NCBI GenBank assembly: GCA_022448945.1
Contig: JAKVCV010000016.1
Span: 62,001-126,000 of the forward strand
Direction: 5' to 3'
From: Saprospiraceae bacterium
GTDB taxonomy: Bacteria > Bacteroidota > Bacteroidia > Chitinophagales > Saprospiraceae
DNA length: 64,000 nt
How positions within the stretch are numbered: position 1 is the first letter of the stretch; each line of letters opens with the position of its first letter. The translations under genes and the position numbers were made by a program. This document shows positions 18,177 through 28,081 of this stretch, piece by piece. The notes beneath the pieces are model-generated. The model did no database searches, was not told the origin of the DNA, and was given only the letters and a program-made list of their open reading frames with translations.

Positions 18177-20375
18177 TTATTTAGCCAATTTATCTTCTAT
18201 ATAGGTCAATACTTTATTCATCAGATGAACCCTATCTTTACCTCTTACATTATGCGGATGCATTGGATAAGGAAAGAAATCTATTAAAATACCTTTATCC
18301 ACAAAAGCCTGAACCAATGATAAGTTATGCTGCATAACAACAATATCATCAATAGTTCCATGAATAAGAAGTAAATCGCCTTCCAGGCCTTCTACAAAAT
18401 TACTTAGTTGTGTTTCTTTATAACCTTCTGAATTTTCATCAGGCATATCCATGTATCTTTCTCCATACATTATTTCATAATATTTCCAATCAGTAACAGG
18501 GCCTCCTGCAACGCCTACTTTAAACACATCTGGATACTTCAGCATTAATGATGTAGTCATATATCCACCATAAGACCAACCATGAACAGCCATCTTATCT
18601 GTATCTGCATAACTTAAAGACTTAAGATATTCAACCCCTACCAATTGGTCTTTCATTTCCAGCTTACCCAATTGCCTATGGATAATATTTTCAAATTCAA
18701 ATCCACGATTTGCTGATCCTCTGTTGTCAAGAGTAAAAACCAAATATCCCTTATTTGCAATATGATACATCCACAAACTGGCATTTGCAAGCCATGAGTT
18801 TTTAACCATTTGAGCATGAGGTCCTCCATATACATAAACGATTACAGGATATTTTTTTGATGAATCAAAATCTGCTGGTTTAATCATCCTGGCATTCAAC
18901 TTTTGTCCATCTTCAGCTTCCAGCTGAATAATTTCAGGGCTTGAGATGTTATGATTAATATACGGGTTCTCCGCTTGATGTAATTTGTTAATCTCCTTCC
19001 CTTCTAAGTTTATTATTCTAGTAATGTTTGGATTATAAATATCAGAATAATTATCGATAAGGTATTTTTTTGTGTTACTGAGTTTAAAATTATGTTTACC
19101 ATCTTCTTTTACTATTCTTTGAGATTTTTTACCTCCAGATAGCGCAGCAGAATAAACAGTAGTATTCAAACCAAATTTATCTGTCCCGGTTACTAAAATA
19201 TTTTTACCTTCAGCATCTAAACCTAAAATATCTAAAGTAACCCATTCGCCACTAGTAATTTGTCCAAGATGTTTACCATTGTGGTTGTATTTATGCAAAT
19301 GCATAAAACCATCTCTTTCTGACCACCACAAAAACTCCTTATTGTTACCAGGAATAAACCATACAGGATGCTCTGGTTCTACGTATTTCTTGTGTGTTTC
19401 TTCAAAAAGTGTATGCACATAATTACCATCTAAAGCGTTATATTTATTTAACCACATGTGATTTTGAGCCCTATTAACGACTGCTACATAAACAAATTTA
19501 TTTTCTGGACCCCAACCTAAATTGGTAAGATATTGATCTTTGGGGCCATCCACTTTTAAATATACTGTTTTACCAGTTTTAGTATCATAAATACCAACTT
19601 TAGCATATTCACTCTTTTGCCCTGCCATAGGATATTTAACTTCCTTAAGTGTACCAGGTGTTGTGGTAATATCCAATAAAGGGTAATCAGCAACATCAGA
19701 TTCATCTTTTTGATAAAATGCAAGAAACTGACCATCAGGAGACCAAAAAGTTCCTTTACCAATACCAAATTCATATCTGGCTATTGCTTGACCACTAACT
19801 ATGTTTTTATCCTCGAAAGAAGTAATTGAGAGCTGTTTACCTTGATTGTTTTGGAAATACAGATTGTTATCAATAGTGTAAGCAAATTGCTTAGAAGGCT
19901 TATGAAAATCTACATTAGCTCCTTTGGGCCTATCAATAATCTTATTATCAATTATTTTGATAAGTGATGGCTGATTAAAACTATTCTTATCTTTCTTTAA
20001 ACTCAATCTTAAATCTTCATATGTTAACCAGTACATTCGTCCTTTGAATTGAAAACTAAACGCTGATGAAGATTCAAAAGTGATATTCGGAATGCGTTCA
20101 AATTTCTCATTCAAAGCAGTATTAAGTTCATTAAGCGAAAAGAAAACAGCAGCATTTTGTGATCCTACTTGCTGAACCATCATATTCTTAGAGTCTTTAG
20201 AAAGAAATGTATACTGATCCCTATCTTTCCTCCAGTTTAAATTATTCATTCCTCTAGGATAGAATTTTCTCCATTGGCCTAAAACTGCATCTTCCAAAGA
20301 AATATCAAGTTTCTGCGCATAATTATTAGTTGTAAGGGCTACAACCATAAGTAACAATAATAGAAAGAACTTCAT
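18177..20375 (-). CDS. Dipeptidyl peptidase IV-like S9 family serine peptidase
   Basis: 732 residues from the ATG at 20373-20375. An in-frame ATG 20 codons upstream is less likely because this one begins a good signal peptide (MKFFLLLLLMVVALTTNNYAQ). Residues 30-480 are a beta-propeller; the C-terminal alpha/beta hydrolase carries the nucleophile in GWSYGGY, the Asp in GTIDDIV and the His in PMHPHN. DPP IV enzymes cleave N-terminal Xaa-Pro dipeptides. It is probably periplasmic. The propeller-domain Glu motif for N-terminus binding appears as FVEGLEG-like segments only loosely, so strict dipeptidyl specificity is not proven. Confidence 0.9.
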   Translation of the reverse strand: MKFFLLLLLMVVALTTNNYAQKLDISLEDAVLGQWRKFYPRGMNNLNWRKDRDQYTFLSKDSKNMMVQQVGSQNAAVFFSLNELNTALNEKFERIPNITFESSSAFSFQFKGRMYWLTYEDLRLSLKKDKNSFNQPSLIKIIDNKIIDRPKGANVDFHKPSKQFAYTIDNNLYFQNNQGKQLSITSFEDKNIVSGQAIARYEFGIGKGTFWSPDGQFLAFYQKDESDVADYPLLDITTTPGTLKEVKYPMAGQKSEYAKVGIYDTKTGKTVYLKVDGPKDQYLTNLGWGPENKFVYVAVVNRAQNHMWLNKYNALDGNYVHTLFEETHKKYVEPEHPVWFIPGNNKEFLWWSERDGFMHLHKYNHNGKHLGQITSGEWVTLDILGLDAEGKNILVTGTDKFGLNTTVYSAALSGGKKSQRIVKEDGKHNFKLSNTKKYLIDNYSDIYNPNITRIINLEGKEINKLHQAENPYINHNISSPEIIQLEAEDGQKLNARMIKPADFDSSKKYPVIVYVYGGPHAQMVKNSWLANASLWMYHIANKGYLVFTLDNRGSANRGFEFENIIHRQLGKLEMKDQLVGVEYLKSLSYADTDKMAVHGWSYGGYMTTSLMLKYPDVFKVGVAGGPVTDWKYYEIMYGERYMDMPDENSEGYKETQLSNFVEGLEGDLLLIHGTIDDIVVMQHNLSLVQAFVDKGILIDFFPYPMHPHNVRGKDRVHLMNKVLTYIEDKLAK

Positions 20376-20456
20376 TGTGCTGTTTATATTTAGATATGTA
20401 AAAAAATAATGTCTTTTAATCGTATTCAAATTCAAAACATTAGGGAAACAAAAAAG

Positions 20457-20654
20457 TTAAATAAAAATTTCTTTAACCCTTCCTATCTCACCGGTATCTA
20501 ATCTAACTTTAATGCCGTGAGGATGATATTGACTTTTTGTCAAAATTGTTTTTACTACACCTTCTGTTAAATTGCCAGATTTTTGGTCTTTTTTGAGAAC
20601 AATTGCAACTTCCATGCCTACTTCAATATCTTTCCGGTTTTTGCCGTCCATCAT
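20457..20654 (-). CDS. YwbE family protein
   Basis: 65 residues (64 if the second of two adjacent ATG codons is used). The whole sequence matches the YwbE pattern: R-x-D-I-x-V-G-M-x-V-x-I-V-L-K-K-D-Q, SGxLTEGVVKxILT, HPHGIKVRL and GxIGRVKEI. A small beta-barrel RNA-binding-like fold is likely; its role is not established. It lies 21 bases after the DEAD-box helicase gene on the same strand, a pairing that suggests RNA metabolism. Confidence 0.9.
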   Translation of the reverse strand: MMDGKNRKDIEVGMEVAIVLKKDQKSGNLTEGVVKTILTKSQYHPHGIKVRLDTGEIGRVKEIFI

Positions 20655-20675
20655 GGTATGGTATTTTAAAAGAAA

Positions 20676-21968
20676 TTATTTTTTATTTGGTTTGTTATTT
20701 TTGTTTTTGTGTTTAGATGAATTCCCTTTATGATACTTACCTCTGTTATTTTTTCTAGATTTATTTTTACCATGCTTGGATTTAAAATTTTGTTTACCCT
20801 TATAACTCCCTCCTCCTTTGCTATTGTAAACAGGGCCATCTCCTATTTCCTTTGGTAGAGACAATTGTGGTATTTTATCCCCAATAAGATTTTCAATTCT
20901 TGCAAATTTATACATATCATCCTGATTCACTAGTGTTAATGCTACACCAGTAGTAGAAGCGCGAGCTGTCCGACCAACTCTGTGAACATAATCAGCAGCA
21001 TCGCCAGGAACATCAAAATTAATAACAAGATTAATATCTTTAATGTCTACTCCCCTGCTCAACACATCAGTAGCGATAAGGATGCGGACAGTTTTTTGTT
21101 TAAATTCCAACAATACTTTTTCCCTTCCACTTTGATCAAGGTCTGAAGATATTCCTTCAACTGAAAATCCATCTTTTTTAAGTGATTTTACTATTTCAAA
21201 AACCTTTCTTTTAGTGGAAGTGAAAATTAATATTCTCTCATATTCCGCTTTGTCTTTTAAGAGGCTGTGAATCAAAGAAATTTTTTGATTATCGTAAACC
21301 ATATATACAGCTTGCAAAACACCTTCAGCTGGTTTAGCTAATGCAATATTTATAGATTTAGGATTATTAAGGATTTGTTTCGCTAGCGAACGCATTTTGG
21401 GAGCCATAGTAGCGCTAAACATAAGATTTTGACGCTTTTTAGGTAAATACGAAATAATTTTTTGAATGTCATCCAAAAAACCCATATCCAACATTCTATC
21501 TGCTTCATCCAATATTAAATGTTCTACCTGATCAAACTTAACATATCCTAAATTAAGGTGTGAAATTAATTTTCCAGGAGTAGCAACTATCATATTACCT
21601 CCTTGTGTCAAGGCACGTTTTTGCTGTGCAAAATCATCACCACCGCTACCACCATATACAGCAATAGAACTAACCCCAACAAAATAAGCAAAACCCTGAA
21701 TTTGTTTTTCAATTTGGATAGCTAATTCCCTGGTAGGACAAACGATAAGTGTGTTGATAGTATCTGTTGGGTTTTCAGCTAATTTATTTAGTATAGGAAG
21801 AATAAATGCTGCCGTCTTCCCCGTTCCTGTTTGCGCACAAGCAATTAGATCATGGCCTTGCAATATTATTGGTATTGCTTGCTCCTGAATAGGCGTTGCT
21901 TCACTAAAGCCCATATAATCCAAGGCATCTAATAAATCATAATCTAAATCTAATTCCTCAAAAGTCAT
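20676..21968 (-). CDS. DEAD-box ATP-dependent RNA helicase (RhlE-like)
   Basis: 430 residues. All core motifs are visible: Q motif before AQTGTGKTAA (motif I), PTRELAIQ (Ia), LDEADRMLDMGF (II), SATMAPKM (III), and HRVGRTAR (VI). The tail after residue 370 is very basic and Gly/Lys/Asn-rich (SYKGKQNFKSKHGKN...), which in RhlE-like helicases binds RNA non-specifically. Probable roles are ribosome assembly or cold-related RNA remodelling. ywbE follows immediately. Confidence 0.93.
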   Translation of the reverse strand: MTFEELDLDYDLLDALDYMGFSEATPIQEQAIPIILQGHDLIACAQTGTGKTAAFILPILNKLAENPTDTINTLIVCPTRELAIQIEKQIQGFAYFVGVSSIAVYGGSGGDDFAQQKRALTQGGNMIVATPGKLISHLNLGYVKFDQVEHLILDEADRMLDMGFLDDIQKIISYLPKKRQNLMFSATMAPKMRSLAKQILNNPKSINIALAKPAEGVLQAVYMVYDNQKISLIHSLLKDKAEYERILIFTSTKRKVFEIVKSLKKDGFSVEGISSDLDQSGREKVLLEFKQKTVRILIATDVLSRGVDIKDINLVINFDVPGDAADYVHRVGRTARASTTGVALTLVNQDDMYKFARIENLIGDKIPQLSLPKEIGDGPVYNSKGGGSYKGKQNFKSKHGKNKSRKNNRGKYHKGNSSKHKNKNNKPNKK

Positions 21969-22148
21969 CTATAAAATTAATATAAATTTTGTCTTTTAAA
22001 AGCGTGGTAAAAATGCGGACTTCAAGAAAAAAATATCTTGAACAATGTGAACAAAAATAACATTATTTATAAGAAAAACACTATTTAGAACTCAGAAATC
22101 AAAACTGACAAAATATAGAAATTAAAAACTCAGGATGTAGAAGCGTCA

Positions 22149-22973
22149 TTATCGGGTACTTCCAACTGGAATTTGATACTTAATAATATCCTTAGCTTGT
22201 ATATATAAGACCTTTACATTTGACAAATCTTTATCATATTCAAGATTTTTCGAAGAAACTTTAATGTTGCTATTTACATTTTTAATAACAACATTCGGGG
22301 TAGACATTACCGTATACGGAAGCCATTCGCTTAACAAATACTTATCGTTTAGATACAATTTTTCTGCTGACCAAAAAGGAACATTTTCACCTGTGCGATA
22401 GGTGCCAAGATCGTAATTTCTGAAAAGCAATGATGCCCCTGAATCTATATAAAAAGCTTTAAAGCAGTGCCCTTTTGAACCGATATAAGTCAACTCAATT
22501 AGATGCTTATTGTTTAAAGAATATTTCTTAGCTAAAAAATGGGTATCAAAACTTTGATCAGCCATAAACTTGCCATCATCAGGCATATTTTTTTCACCCG
22601 AAGCAGGCATCAAATACCACATTGGAACACTGTGATTGTTATGTATCATCAGTTTGACTTTCTGTCTGTTGACAGGTGTGTTACCATCATCTAAAGATTC
22701 ACCATCATTAATGATTTCAAAAACATTTGAATAAGAAATAGAGGAGGCTTTTATATTTATATTATTATCCGAATCAATATCACCAACACCATTAGTATCT
22801 TCTTCTGACGACATTTCATCAATATCTGTTGATTTCTTTTTGTCCTTGGATGATCTTTTCTTTTCTTCTGTGCCTGTGCCTTTGTTTTCCTGTTTTTTGG
22901 GATCTATCTGGGCAACAGAATAGTTAATTTGAAAAAAGAATAAAAACCAAAAAATAAAAAAAAATAATTTCAT
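22149..22973 (-). CDS. Exported protein with charged low-complexity segment, unknown function
   Basis: 274 residues. Strong signal peptide (about 1-22, NYSVAQID). Residues 25-75 are a low-complexity Lys/Glu/Ser/Asp-rich stretch, likely disordered. The remaining 200 residues are beta-rich with hydrophobic motifs such as NNHSVPMWYLMPASG and end in YQIPVG. No family recognised. It is 16 bases downstream of a small hypothetical gene, on the same strand. Confidence 0.7.
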   Translation of the reverse strand: MKLFFFIFWFLFFFQINYSVAQIDPKKQENKGTGTEEKKRSSKDKKKSTDIDEMSSEEDTNGVGDIDSDNNINIKASSISYSNVFEIINDGESLDDGNTPVNRQKVKLMIHNNHSVPMWYLMPASGEKNMPDDGKFMADQSFDTHFLAKKYSLNNKHLIELTYIGSKGHCFKAFYIDSGASLLFRNYDLGTYRTGENVPFWSAEKLYLNDKYLLSEWLPYTVMSTPNVVIKNVNSNIKVSSKNLEYDKDLSNVKVLYIQAKDIIKYQIPVGSTR

Positions 22974-22989
22974 AATGGGTTTAAGAAAA

Positions 22990-23346
22990 TTAAAAAATTG
23001 GAGAAGGTATTAGTCGTGAAAATTCCCATCCCCCTTTGTCCGCTTCTTCTTTAATAATCCACGCAGTATTTATTAATTCAGCTTCTTGTTCTGAATTTGC
23101 TGCAGTAAACATAGGGAGGACTAATGTAAAATCATCTGCTATGCTGATATTCAAATCCTCAATTAGTGCCATTGTTTTATTAACAGCATCCGTAACGTCA
23201 TTGCAGTCTGTGATTGTAAAATCACCATTTGCTTTAACATCTTCACTATTAGTTTGCAAACCTAACCGCACTTGAAATGGTGCGGCACTTCCAGCAGGCA
23301 TTAGAAACAAAATAGATCTTGCTGATACATTTAAATTGGGTTTCAT
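22990..23346 (-). CDS. Small hypothetical protein
   Basis: 118 residues from the ATG at 23344-23346. An open frame extends further upstream but overlaps era, so this ATG between the genes is the sensible start. The sequence MKPNLNVSARSILFLMPAG does not look like a cleavable signal. It contains two alpha-beta-like stretches and TLVLPMFTAANSEQEAEL. No family recognised. It lies between era and the exported 274-residue protein, all on the minus strand with short gaps. Confidence 0.65.
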   Translation of the reverse strand: MKPNLNVSARSILFLMPAGSAAPFQVRLGLQTNSEDVKANGDFTITDCNDVTDAVNKTMALIEDLNISIADDFTLVLPMFTAANSEQEAELINTAWIIKEEADKGGWEFSRLIPSPIF

Positions 23347-23389
23347 GAATTCTAAATTTGTTTTAGTAAAAAGTCTAAATAATTTAAAA

Positions 23390-24292
23390 TTATTGTTTAT
23401 AGCCAAAGTTCTTAAGCATATTATCATCATTGCGCCAATTTTCTCGAACTTTAACAAACAATTCAAGATACACCTTTTTGTTTAAAAACTTTTCTATAGC
23501 ATATCGGGAATCAATGCCTAATTTTTTAATCGCTGCACCTTTTTTCCCAATGATAATATTCTTTTGACTTTTTCTCGATGCATAAATAATAGCATGTATC
23601 CTTATAAGATTTTTATTAGGATCAGGATCCTCTTTAAATTCATCTACTACTACTTCGCAAGCATAGGGTATTTCCTGATAGTAATTCATAAGTAGTTTTT
23701 CACGAATGATTTCTGAAATAAAAAAGCGCTCAGGACGATCAGTAAATTGATCTTTAGGATAATATATAGGCCCTATTGGTAAGTCCTCTACGATTTTCTT
23801 AAACAAATCCTCCGTTCCTTTTTTATGAAGTGCGGCAATTGGAATAACTTCTTTGAAATCAGCTTTGTCTTTCCACTCGACAATTTTATTAAATAAAGCA
23901 AGCTCATCTATCAGATCTGTCTTATTCAGAACCAAATACAAGGGAACCTTAACACCTTCTAATTTTTTAAACAAGGGGTTGTTCATATCATATTGCTCTA
24001 AAACATCAACGACTAGAATCATTAGATCTGCATCTTTGAAAGATCCGGATACAAATTTATTCATTGATTCCTGCATTGCATATGACGGATCTTTAATAAA
24101 ACCAGGTGTGTCTGAAAATACAACCTGATAATCATTACCACTAACAATTCCAATTATCCTATGTCTGGTGGTTTGAGGCTTGTCAGTAATGATCGACATA
24201 CGTTCTCCGACCAAAGCGTTCATCAAGGTAGACTTGCCAACATTAGGTCGACCAATAATATTTACAAATCCTGAACGGTGTGGTTTTTTCAT
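23390..24292 (-). CDS. era: GTPase Era
   Basis: 300 residues, normal length. GTPase motifs: GRPNVGKSTLMN (G1), TTRHRI with the switch I threonine, DTPGF (G3), LNKTD (G4). The C-terminal KH domain has the IGKKGAAIKKLG signature. Era binds the 3' end of 16S rRNA and acts in 30S maturation. It is the first of three closely spaced minus-strand genes. Confidence 0.95.
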   Translation of the reverse strand: MKKPHRSGFVNIIGRPNVGKSTLMNALVGERMSIITDKPQTTRHRIIGIVSGNDYQVVFSDTPGFIKDPSYAMQESMNKFVSGSFKDADLMILVVDVLEQYDMNNPLFKKLEGVKVPLYLVLNKTDLIDELALFNKIVEWKDKADFKEVIPIAALHKKGTEDLFKKIVEDLPIGPIYYPKDQFTDRPERFFISEIIREKLLMNYYQEIPYACEVVVDEFKEDPDPNKNLIRIHAIIYASRKSQKNIIIGKKGAAIKKLGIDSRYAIEKFLNKKVYLELFVKVRENWRNDDNMLKNFGYKQ

Positions 24293-24335
24293 CTCATAAT
24301 AGAATTAAACTTCATAAATCGCAAGTATAAAAATA

Positions 24336-24707
24336 CTAAATATATTTACCTCTGTACCTTACATTTTTTTGTTCACCACTAATAACATCTCTTAAATATT
24401 TTCCACACAACATTCCTAAACCACCAAGAAAAGCACCAATTAGTACTGTTGCCCAAAAGGGATCAAATTGTAGTAATTCAGTCATCATTGAGGAAAGTCT
24501 ACTTTCATTGGCAGCATCTAGAACAAATGCATATGTTCCAAAAAAGAGGCCACCGCCAATAAAGCCACTTAAAAAACTTTTAAAACCATTCATTTGAAAA
24601 ACAAAACCAACAATTGTCGCAATTATTGCTAAACCCCACCAACCAATAAAGGTACCGAGATAACCAAAAACAAAAATTGATGTTGCACTCCCACAAAATT
24701 TTACCAT
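24336..24707 (-). CDS. Small multi-helix membrane protein, unknown function
   Basis: 123 residues with about four hydrophobic helices rich in Gly (GYLGTFIGWWGLAI; SGFIGGGLFFGTYAF; TVLIGAFLGGLGMLCG) and a short basic tail. No family recognised. It lies 43 bases upstream of era on the same strand and may share its transcript. Confidence 0.68.
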   Translation of the reverse strand: MVKFCGSATSIFVFGYLGTFIGWWGLAIIATIVGFVFQMNGFKSFLSGFIGGGLFFGTYAFVLDAANESRLSSMMTELLQFDPFWATVLIGAFLGGLGMLCGKYLRDVISGEQKNVRYRGKYI

Positions 24708-25017
24708 TTTTCTTATAATTTTATATTCAACTCTAATGTATAAGAATTATTAATCCCTTTTAGTTGCACAAATTTATAGTTAATGTCAGACTAATTATAG
24801 GATTTTTCAATTTTTAGCAGATCACATTCTAAATTTATAAATTAAAAAACATGAATTAATTGACCTATTGATAAACAATAGTGGCTAAAAAGATGAATTT
24901 TATTAATTGATTTTTTTTTATTCAGTTTATTATTAACTTTGCACCTATGTGTATAAATATATACAAATCAATAATTTAATATATAGACAACCGTTTTAAT
25001 TAAAATTCAGGCGCTCT
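24708..25017. other. Divergent intergenic region of 310 bases
   Basis: Separates the small membrane protein gene (minus) from maf (plus). Very AT-rich. The only clear signal is a plus-strand -7 element at 24934-24941. No gene or RNA structure is supported. Confidence 0.5.
24934..24941 (+). promoter_or_regulatory. Candidate -7 promoter element for maf
   Basis: TAACTTTG followed by CA is a close match to the Bacteroidota TAnnTTTG element, 76 bases before the maf ATG. A TTG at 24907-24909 is upstream but the spacing (24 bases) is longer than usual. Confidence 0.55.
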
Positions 25018-25590
25018 ATGAAAACACAAAAACCAATTATACTTCTAGCCTCAAAATCTCCGCGACGGAGGCAATTGCTAAGTGAATTGGGTTTTGAATT
25101 TGAAGTGGTTGAACAAAATATTGATGAAACTTTTCCTGAAGATTTGTCAAAAGAGGATGTTCCTGCTCATCTTGCACAAAAAAAAGCAGCTTCAGTCCAA
25201 CATCATCTAACGAATGATAAAATTATATTGGCATCAGATACGATTGTGTTGATGAATAACAGCATATATCACAAACCTAAGGACTATACTGATGCAGTAA
25301 ATATCCTTAAAGAGCTATCAGGAAATGTACATGAAGTTATTACTGGAGTCTGTTTGCTTGGCACAAATAAAGAAGTCACTTTTTCTGTACATTCAAAGGT
25401 GCATTTTTCTGTATTAACGAATGATGAAATCGACTTTTATATAAATAATTTTAAACCTTATGACAAAGCCGGGGCATACGCAATCCAAGAATGGATAGGA
25501 CTTGCAAAAATTAAAAAAATTGAAGGTTCATACAACAATATTGTAGGTTTACCTACCCAACGAGTATATGAAGAGCTAATGCTATTTTAA
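25018..25590 (+). CDS. maf: Maf family nucleotide pyrophosphatase
   Basis: 190 residues. Motifs of the Maf/HAM1-like fold: N-terminal LASKSPRRRQLL, LASDTIV with the catalytic aspartate, HKPKDYTDA, and the late YNNIVGLP. Family members hydrolyse dTTP, UTP and modified nucleotides to monophosphates in the cytoplasm. The motif AGAYAIQE fits the dTTP/UTP branch. The initiating ATG directly precedes the conserved start. The next gene follows after 44 bases. Confidence 0.92.
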   Translation: MKTQKPIILLASKSPRRRQLLSELGFEFEVVEQNIDETFPEDLSKEDVPAHLAQKKAASVQHHLTNDKIILASDTIVLMNNSIYHKPKDYTDAVNILKELSGNVHEVITGVCLLGTNKEVTFSVHSKVHFSVLTNDEIDFYINNFKPYDKAGAYAIQEWIGLAKIKKIEGSYNNIVGLPTQRVYEELMLF

Positions 25591-25634
25591 AAAAAATACT
25601 ATACATGTACAGAAAACAATAAATCATTTTTACT

Positions 25635-27890
25635 ATGAAACTCCTAATTAAAACTTTCCTAATATTTCTGATTTCAATCGCTTTTTCCCATGCCCAATCT
25701 CCTGCGAATCCATGTACTGAAAGAACAGATATTCACATAGTAGTTATTGGTTCATCAACTGCAGCAGGTGCTGGTCCCAGCTCTTCAGATAGTGCTTGGG
25801 TGAATAGATATAGAAAATATTTACAAACTATAAACACTAACAATCAGGTAACGAATCTTGCTGTTGGTGGCACGACCACCTATCACATAATGCCTGACTG
25901 GTACACTGCACCTAGTGGTAGACCAAGTAGAAATACCAATAAAAACATCAGTAAAGCCATTTCTTTGGGAGCTGATGCAGTAATTGTAAATATGCCTTCC
26001 AATGATGCTGCCTACAATTATGGCGTCAACGAACAAATGGCAAATTTCATTACACTTTTTAATGAGGGAAATATTAATAATATACCAGTATGGATTTGTA
26101 CAACACAACCACGTAACTTTTCTACAAGCAAAAAAGCAATTCAAACTGCTGTAAGGGATTCTATTTTTAACTATTTCGGAATGTACGCTATTGACTTTTG
26201 GAATGGTTGTGCTGATTCCAACAACAATATTTTATCTGCATACGATTCAGGTGATGGTGTACATATGAACAATGCAGGGCATCGTATATTAAACGAAAGA
26301 GTTATGGCCGAAGATATTCCTAATCACGTTGCAGATACATTGCCCAATTCTGACCATATTCTATTAGATGTACAATTTGATGCTCCATCAGTTTGTGGTG
26401 ACAGCAATAGTATAATAAACATAATAATATCAAATATTGGCCAGGCAAGCGCCTCAAATATTAGTGTTAATATTGCGCAAAATGACCTAATAAATGGTAT
26501 TATAAAGGATACAACAATCCAATTAATTCAACCTACTAGTGTATGTAAAGCCGATACTATTTCATTTATGTTAAATAGTTATAATGGCATGGATATAGAC
26601 TTAAGTGCCTTTCTTGTTAATTCGGATGTAGACCATACAAATGATAGTTCAGGCAATTATCGTTTCACAACATTAGGACATCCTGGTTTAAGCGGCACGA
26701 ATGACACGATATGTTTAGGTGAAAGTACAACCCTACAAGCATTTGTAAATTCACCAGCAGATACAATTTTTTGGTATGATGCTGATACAGGAGGTAATAT
26801 AATTGGCTATGGAAATAATTTTCTGACGTCAAATTTAACAACAGATCAAACCTACTATCCTGAAGCAGTTCGTGGAGATTTATTTTTCAATAATTCACTT
26901 TTTACTACTGCAAGTACGACAATCAACTGGAATGGTTTTATGTTTGATGTCGTCGCATCAACTACCATTACAATAGATAGCATTCAAGCAAAATTAAATA
27001 CAACTGGAACACAAAATGTAGTCGCCTATTACAGAATGGGTAGTTATGAAGGAAATGAAAATAATAGTAGTGCATGGAATGCTTGGGGAACTGATACCGT
27101 TCAAGTCAATTTTGCCGGAGAATTTAAAACACTAGATTATAGCGACATTGTTCTTAATGCAAATGATACACTTGGTATTTATCTTCATATGCAAAGTTCT
27201 TCTTCCAGAGTTTCTTATCAACATGCTTCTTCCATAACTAACTTTAATAATTCCGAAATCGAAATATTAAGTGGTTCAGGAATTAGCTATAATTTTAGCA
27301 CAATTTATTCTCCCAGAAATTTTAGTGGTGAAGTATTTTATCACTATGGCTTTAACCCCAGTGGTGTATGCAATAGTGATAGGTTGGCGATTAGAGCTAT
27401 AATCTCAGAGCCTACAATAAACATTGGCAATGATACAATACTGGATTATACAGCCTCTATCCTACTCAATAACAACATGAACTTCTCGACTTATCTATGG
27501 AATAATAACGATACTACTGCTCAACTTTTAGTAGATAGCACTAATCTATCTGATGGTGTAAATATGTTGTGGTTAACGGCTACAGATAGGTTTGGATGTA
27601 TTGCTAGTGACACTATATCTATTACCCTAAGTAATTTAACATTTCTACAATCTCTTGAAGAAACTAGTATTGAAATAGCTCCCAACCCTACCCATGGCAC
27701 TATAACAATTAAGGGGCTTGAAAATCATATTTTCAACATTGCACTATATGACCTAAATGGGGAAAAGCTAATTGAGAACCACGATAATAACAACCGTATA
27801 GTTCTTCGTGGTTTGACCTCAGGTATGTATTTTCTTGTTATCGATACAAAAGACAAAACGATCACTAAAAAAGTGATTATATCAAGATAA
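25635..27890 (+). CDS. Secreted SGNH/GDSL hydrolase with T9SS type A sorting domain
   Basis: 751 residues. Signal peptide to about residue 20 (SHAQSP). The SGNH block I VIGSSTAAGAG puts the likely nucleophile at Ser41; a later GDGVHMNNAGH supplies the Asp/His pair of block V, giving a complete hydrolase domain in about residues 30-235. Downstream are immunoglobulin-like beta domains (about 240-640, including a CARDB-like stretch). The C-terminal 75 residues are a T9SS type A tail (IEIAPNPTHGTITIKG). It is probably a surface esterase or deacetylase acting on polysaccharide; the substrate is unknown. Confidence 0.87.
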   Translation: MKLLIKTFLIFLISIAFSHAQSPANPCTERTDIHIVVIGSSTAAGAGPSSSDSAWVNRYRKYLQTINTNNQVTNLAVGGTTTYHIMPDWYTAPSGRPSRNTNKNISKAISLGADAVIVNMPSNDAAYNYGVNEQMANFITLFNEGNINNIPVWICTTQPRNFSTSKKAIQTAVRDSIFNYFGMYAIDFWNGCADSNNNILSAYDSGDGVHMNNAGHRILNERVMAEDIPNHVADTLPNSDHILLDVQFDAPSVCGDSNSIINIIISNIGQASASNISVNIAQNDLINGIIKDTTIQLIQPTSVCKADTISFMLNSYNGMDIDLSAFLVNSDVDHTNDSSGNYRFTTLGHPGLSGTNDTICLGESTTLQAFVNSPADTIFWYDADTGGNIIGYGNNFLTSNLTTDQTYYPEAVRGDLFFNNSLFTTASTTINWNGFMFDVVASTTITIDSIQAKLNTTGTQNVVAYYRMGSYEGNENNSSAWNAWGTDTVQVNFAGEFKTLDYSDIVLNANDTLGIYLHMQSSSSRVSYQHASSITNFNNSEIEILSGSGISYNFSTIYSPRNFSGEVFYHYGFNPSGVCNSDRLAIRAIISEPTINIGNDTILDYTASILLNNNMNFSTYLWNNNDTTAQLLVDSTNLSDGVNMLWLTATDRFGCIASDTISITLSNLTFLQSLEETSIEIAPNPTHGTITIKGLENHIFNIALYDLNGEKLIENHDNNNRIVLRGLTSGMYFLVIDTKDKTITKKVIISR

Positions 27891-28081
27891 TAGTAACCAT
27901 GATTTTATACATATGAAGATTAGATAATCTAAATTGTATACAGTATGGTTTTTATTATAGGATTAATACCTAAAATACTGAATTGATATACTACAGTTTG
28001 CTAAAAGGAAATTTTGGACTGTACAATTCAGGTGGAACTTAATTAAGAAAGTACCCAATCAAAAAGTCAGGTCTGAAAAGA

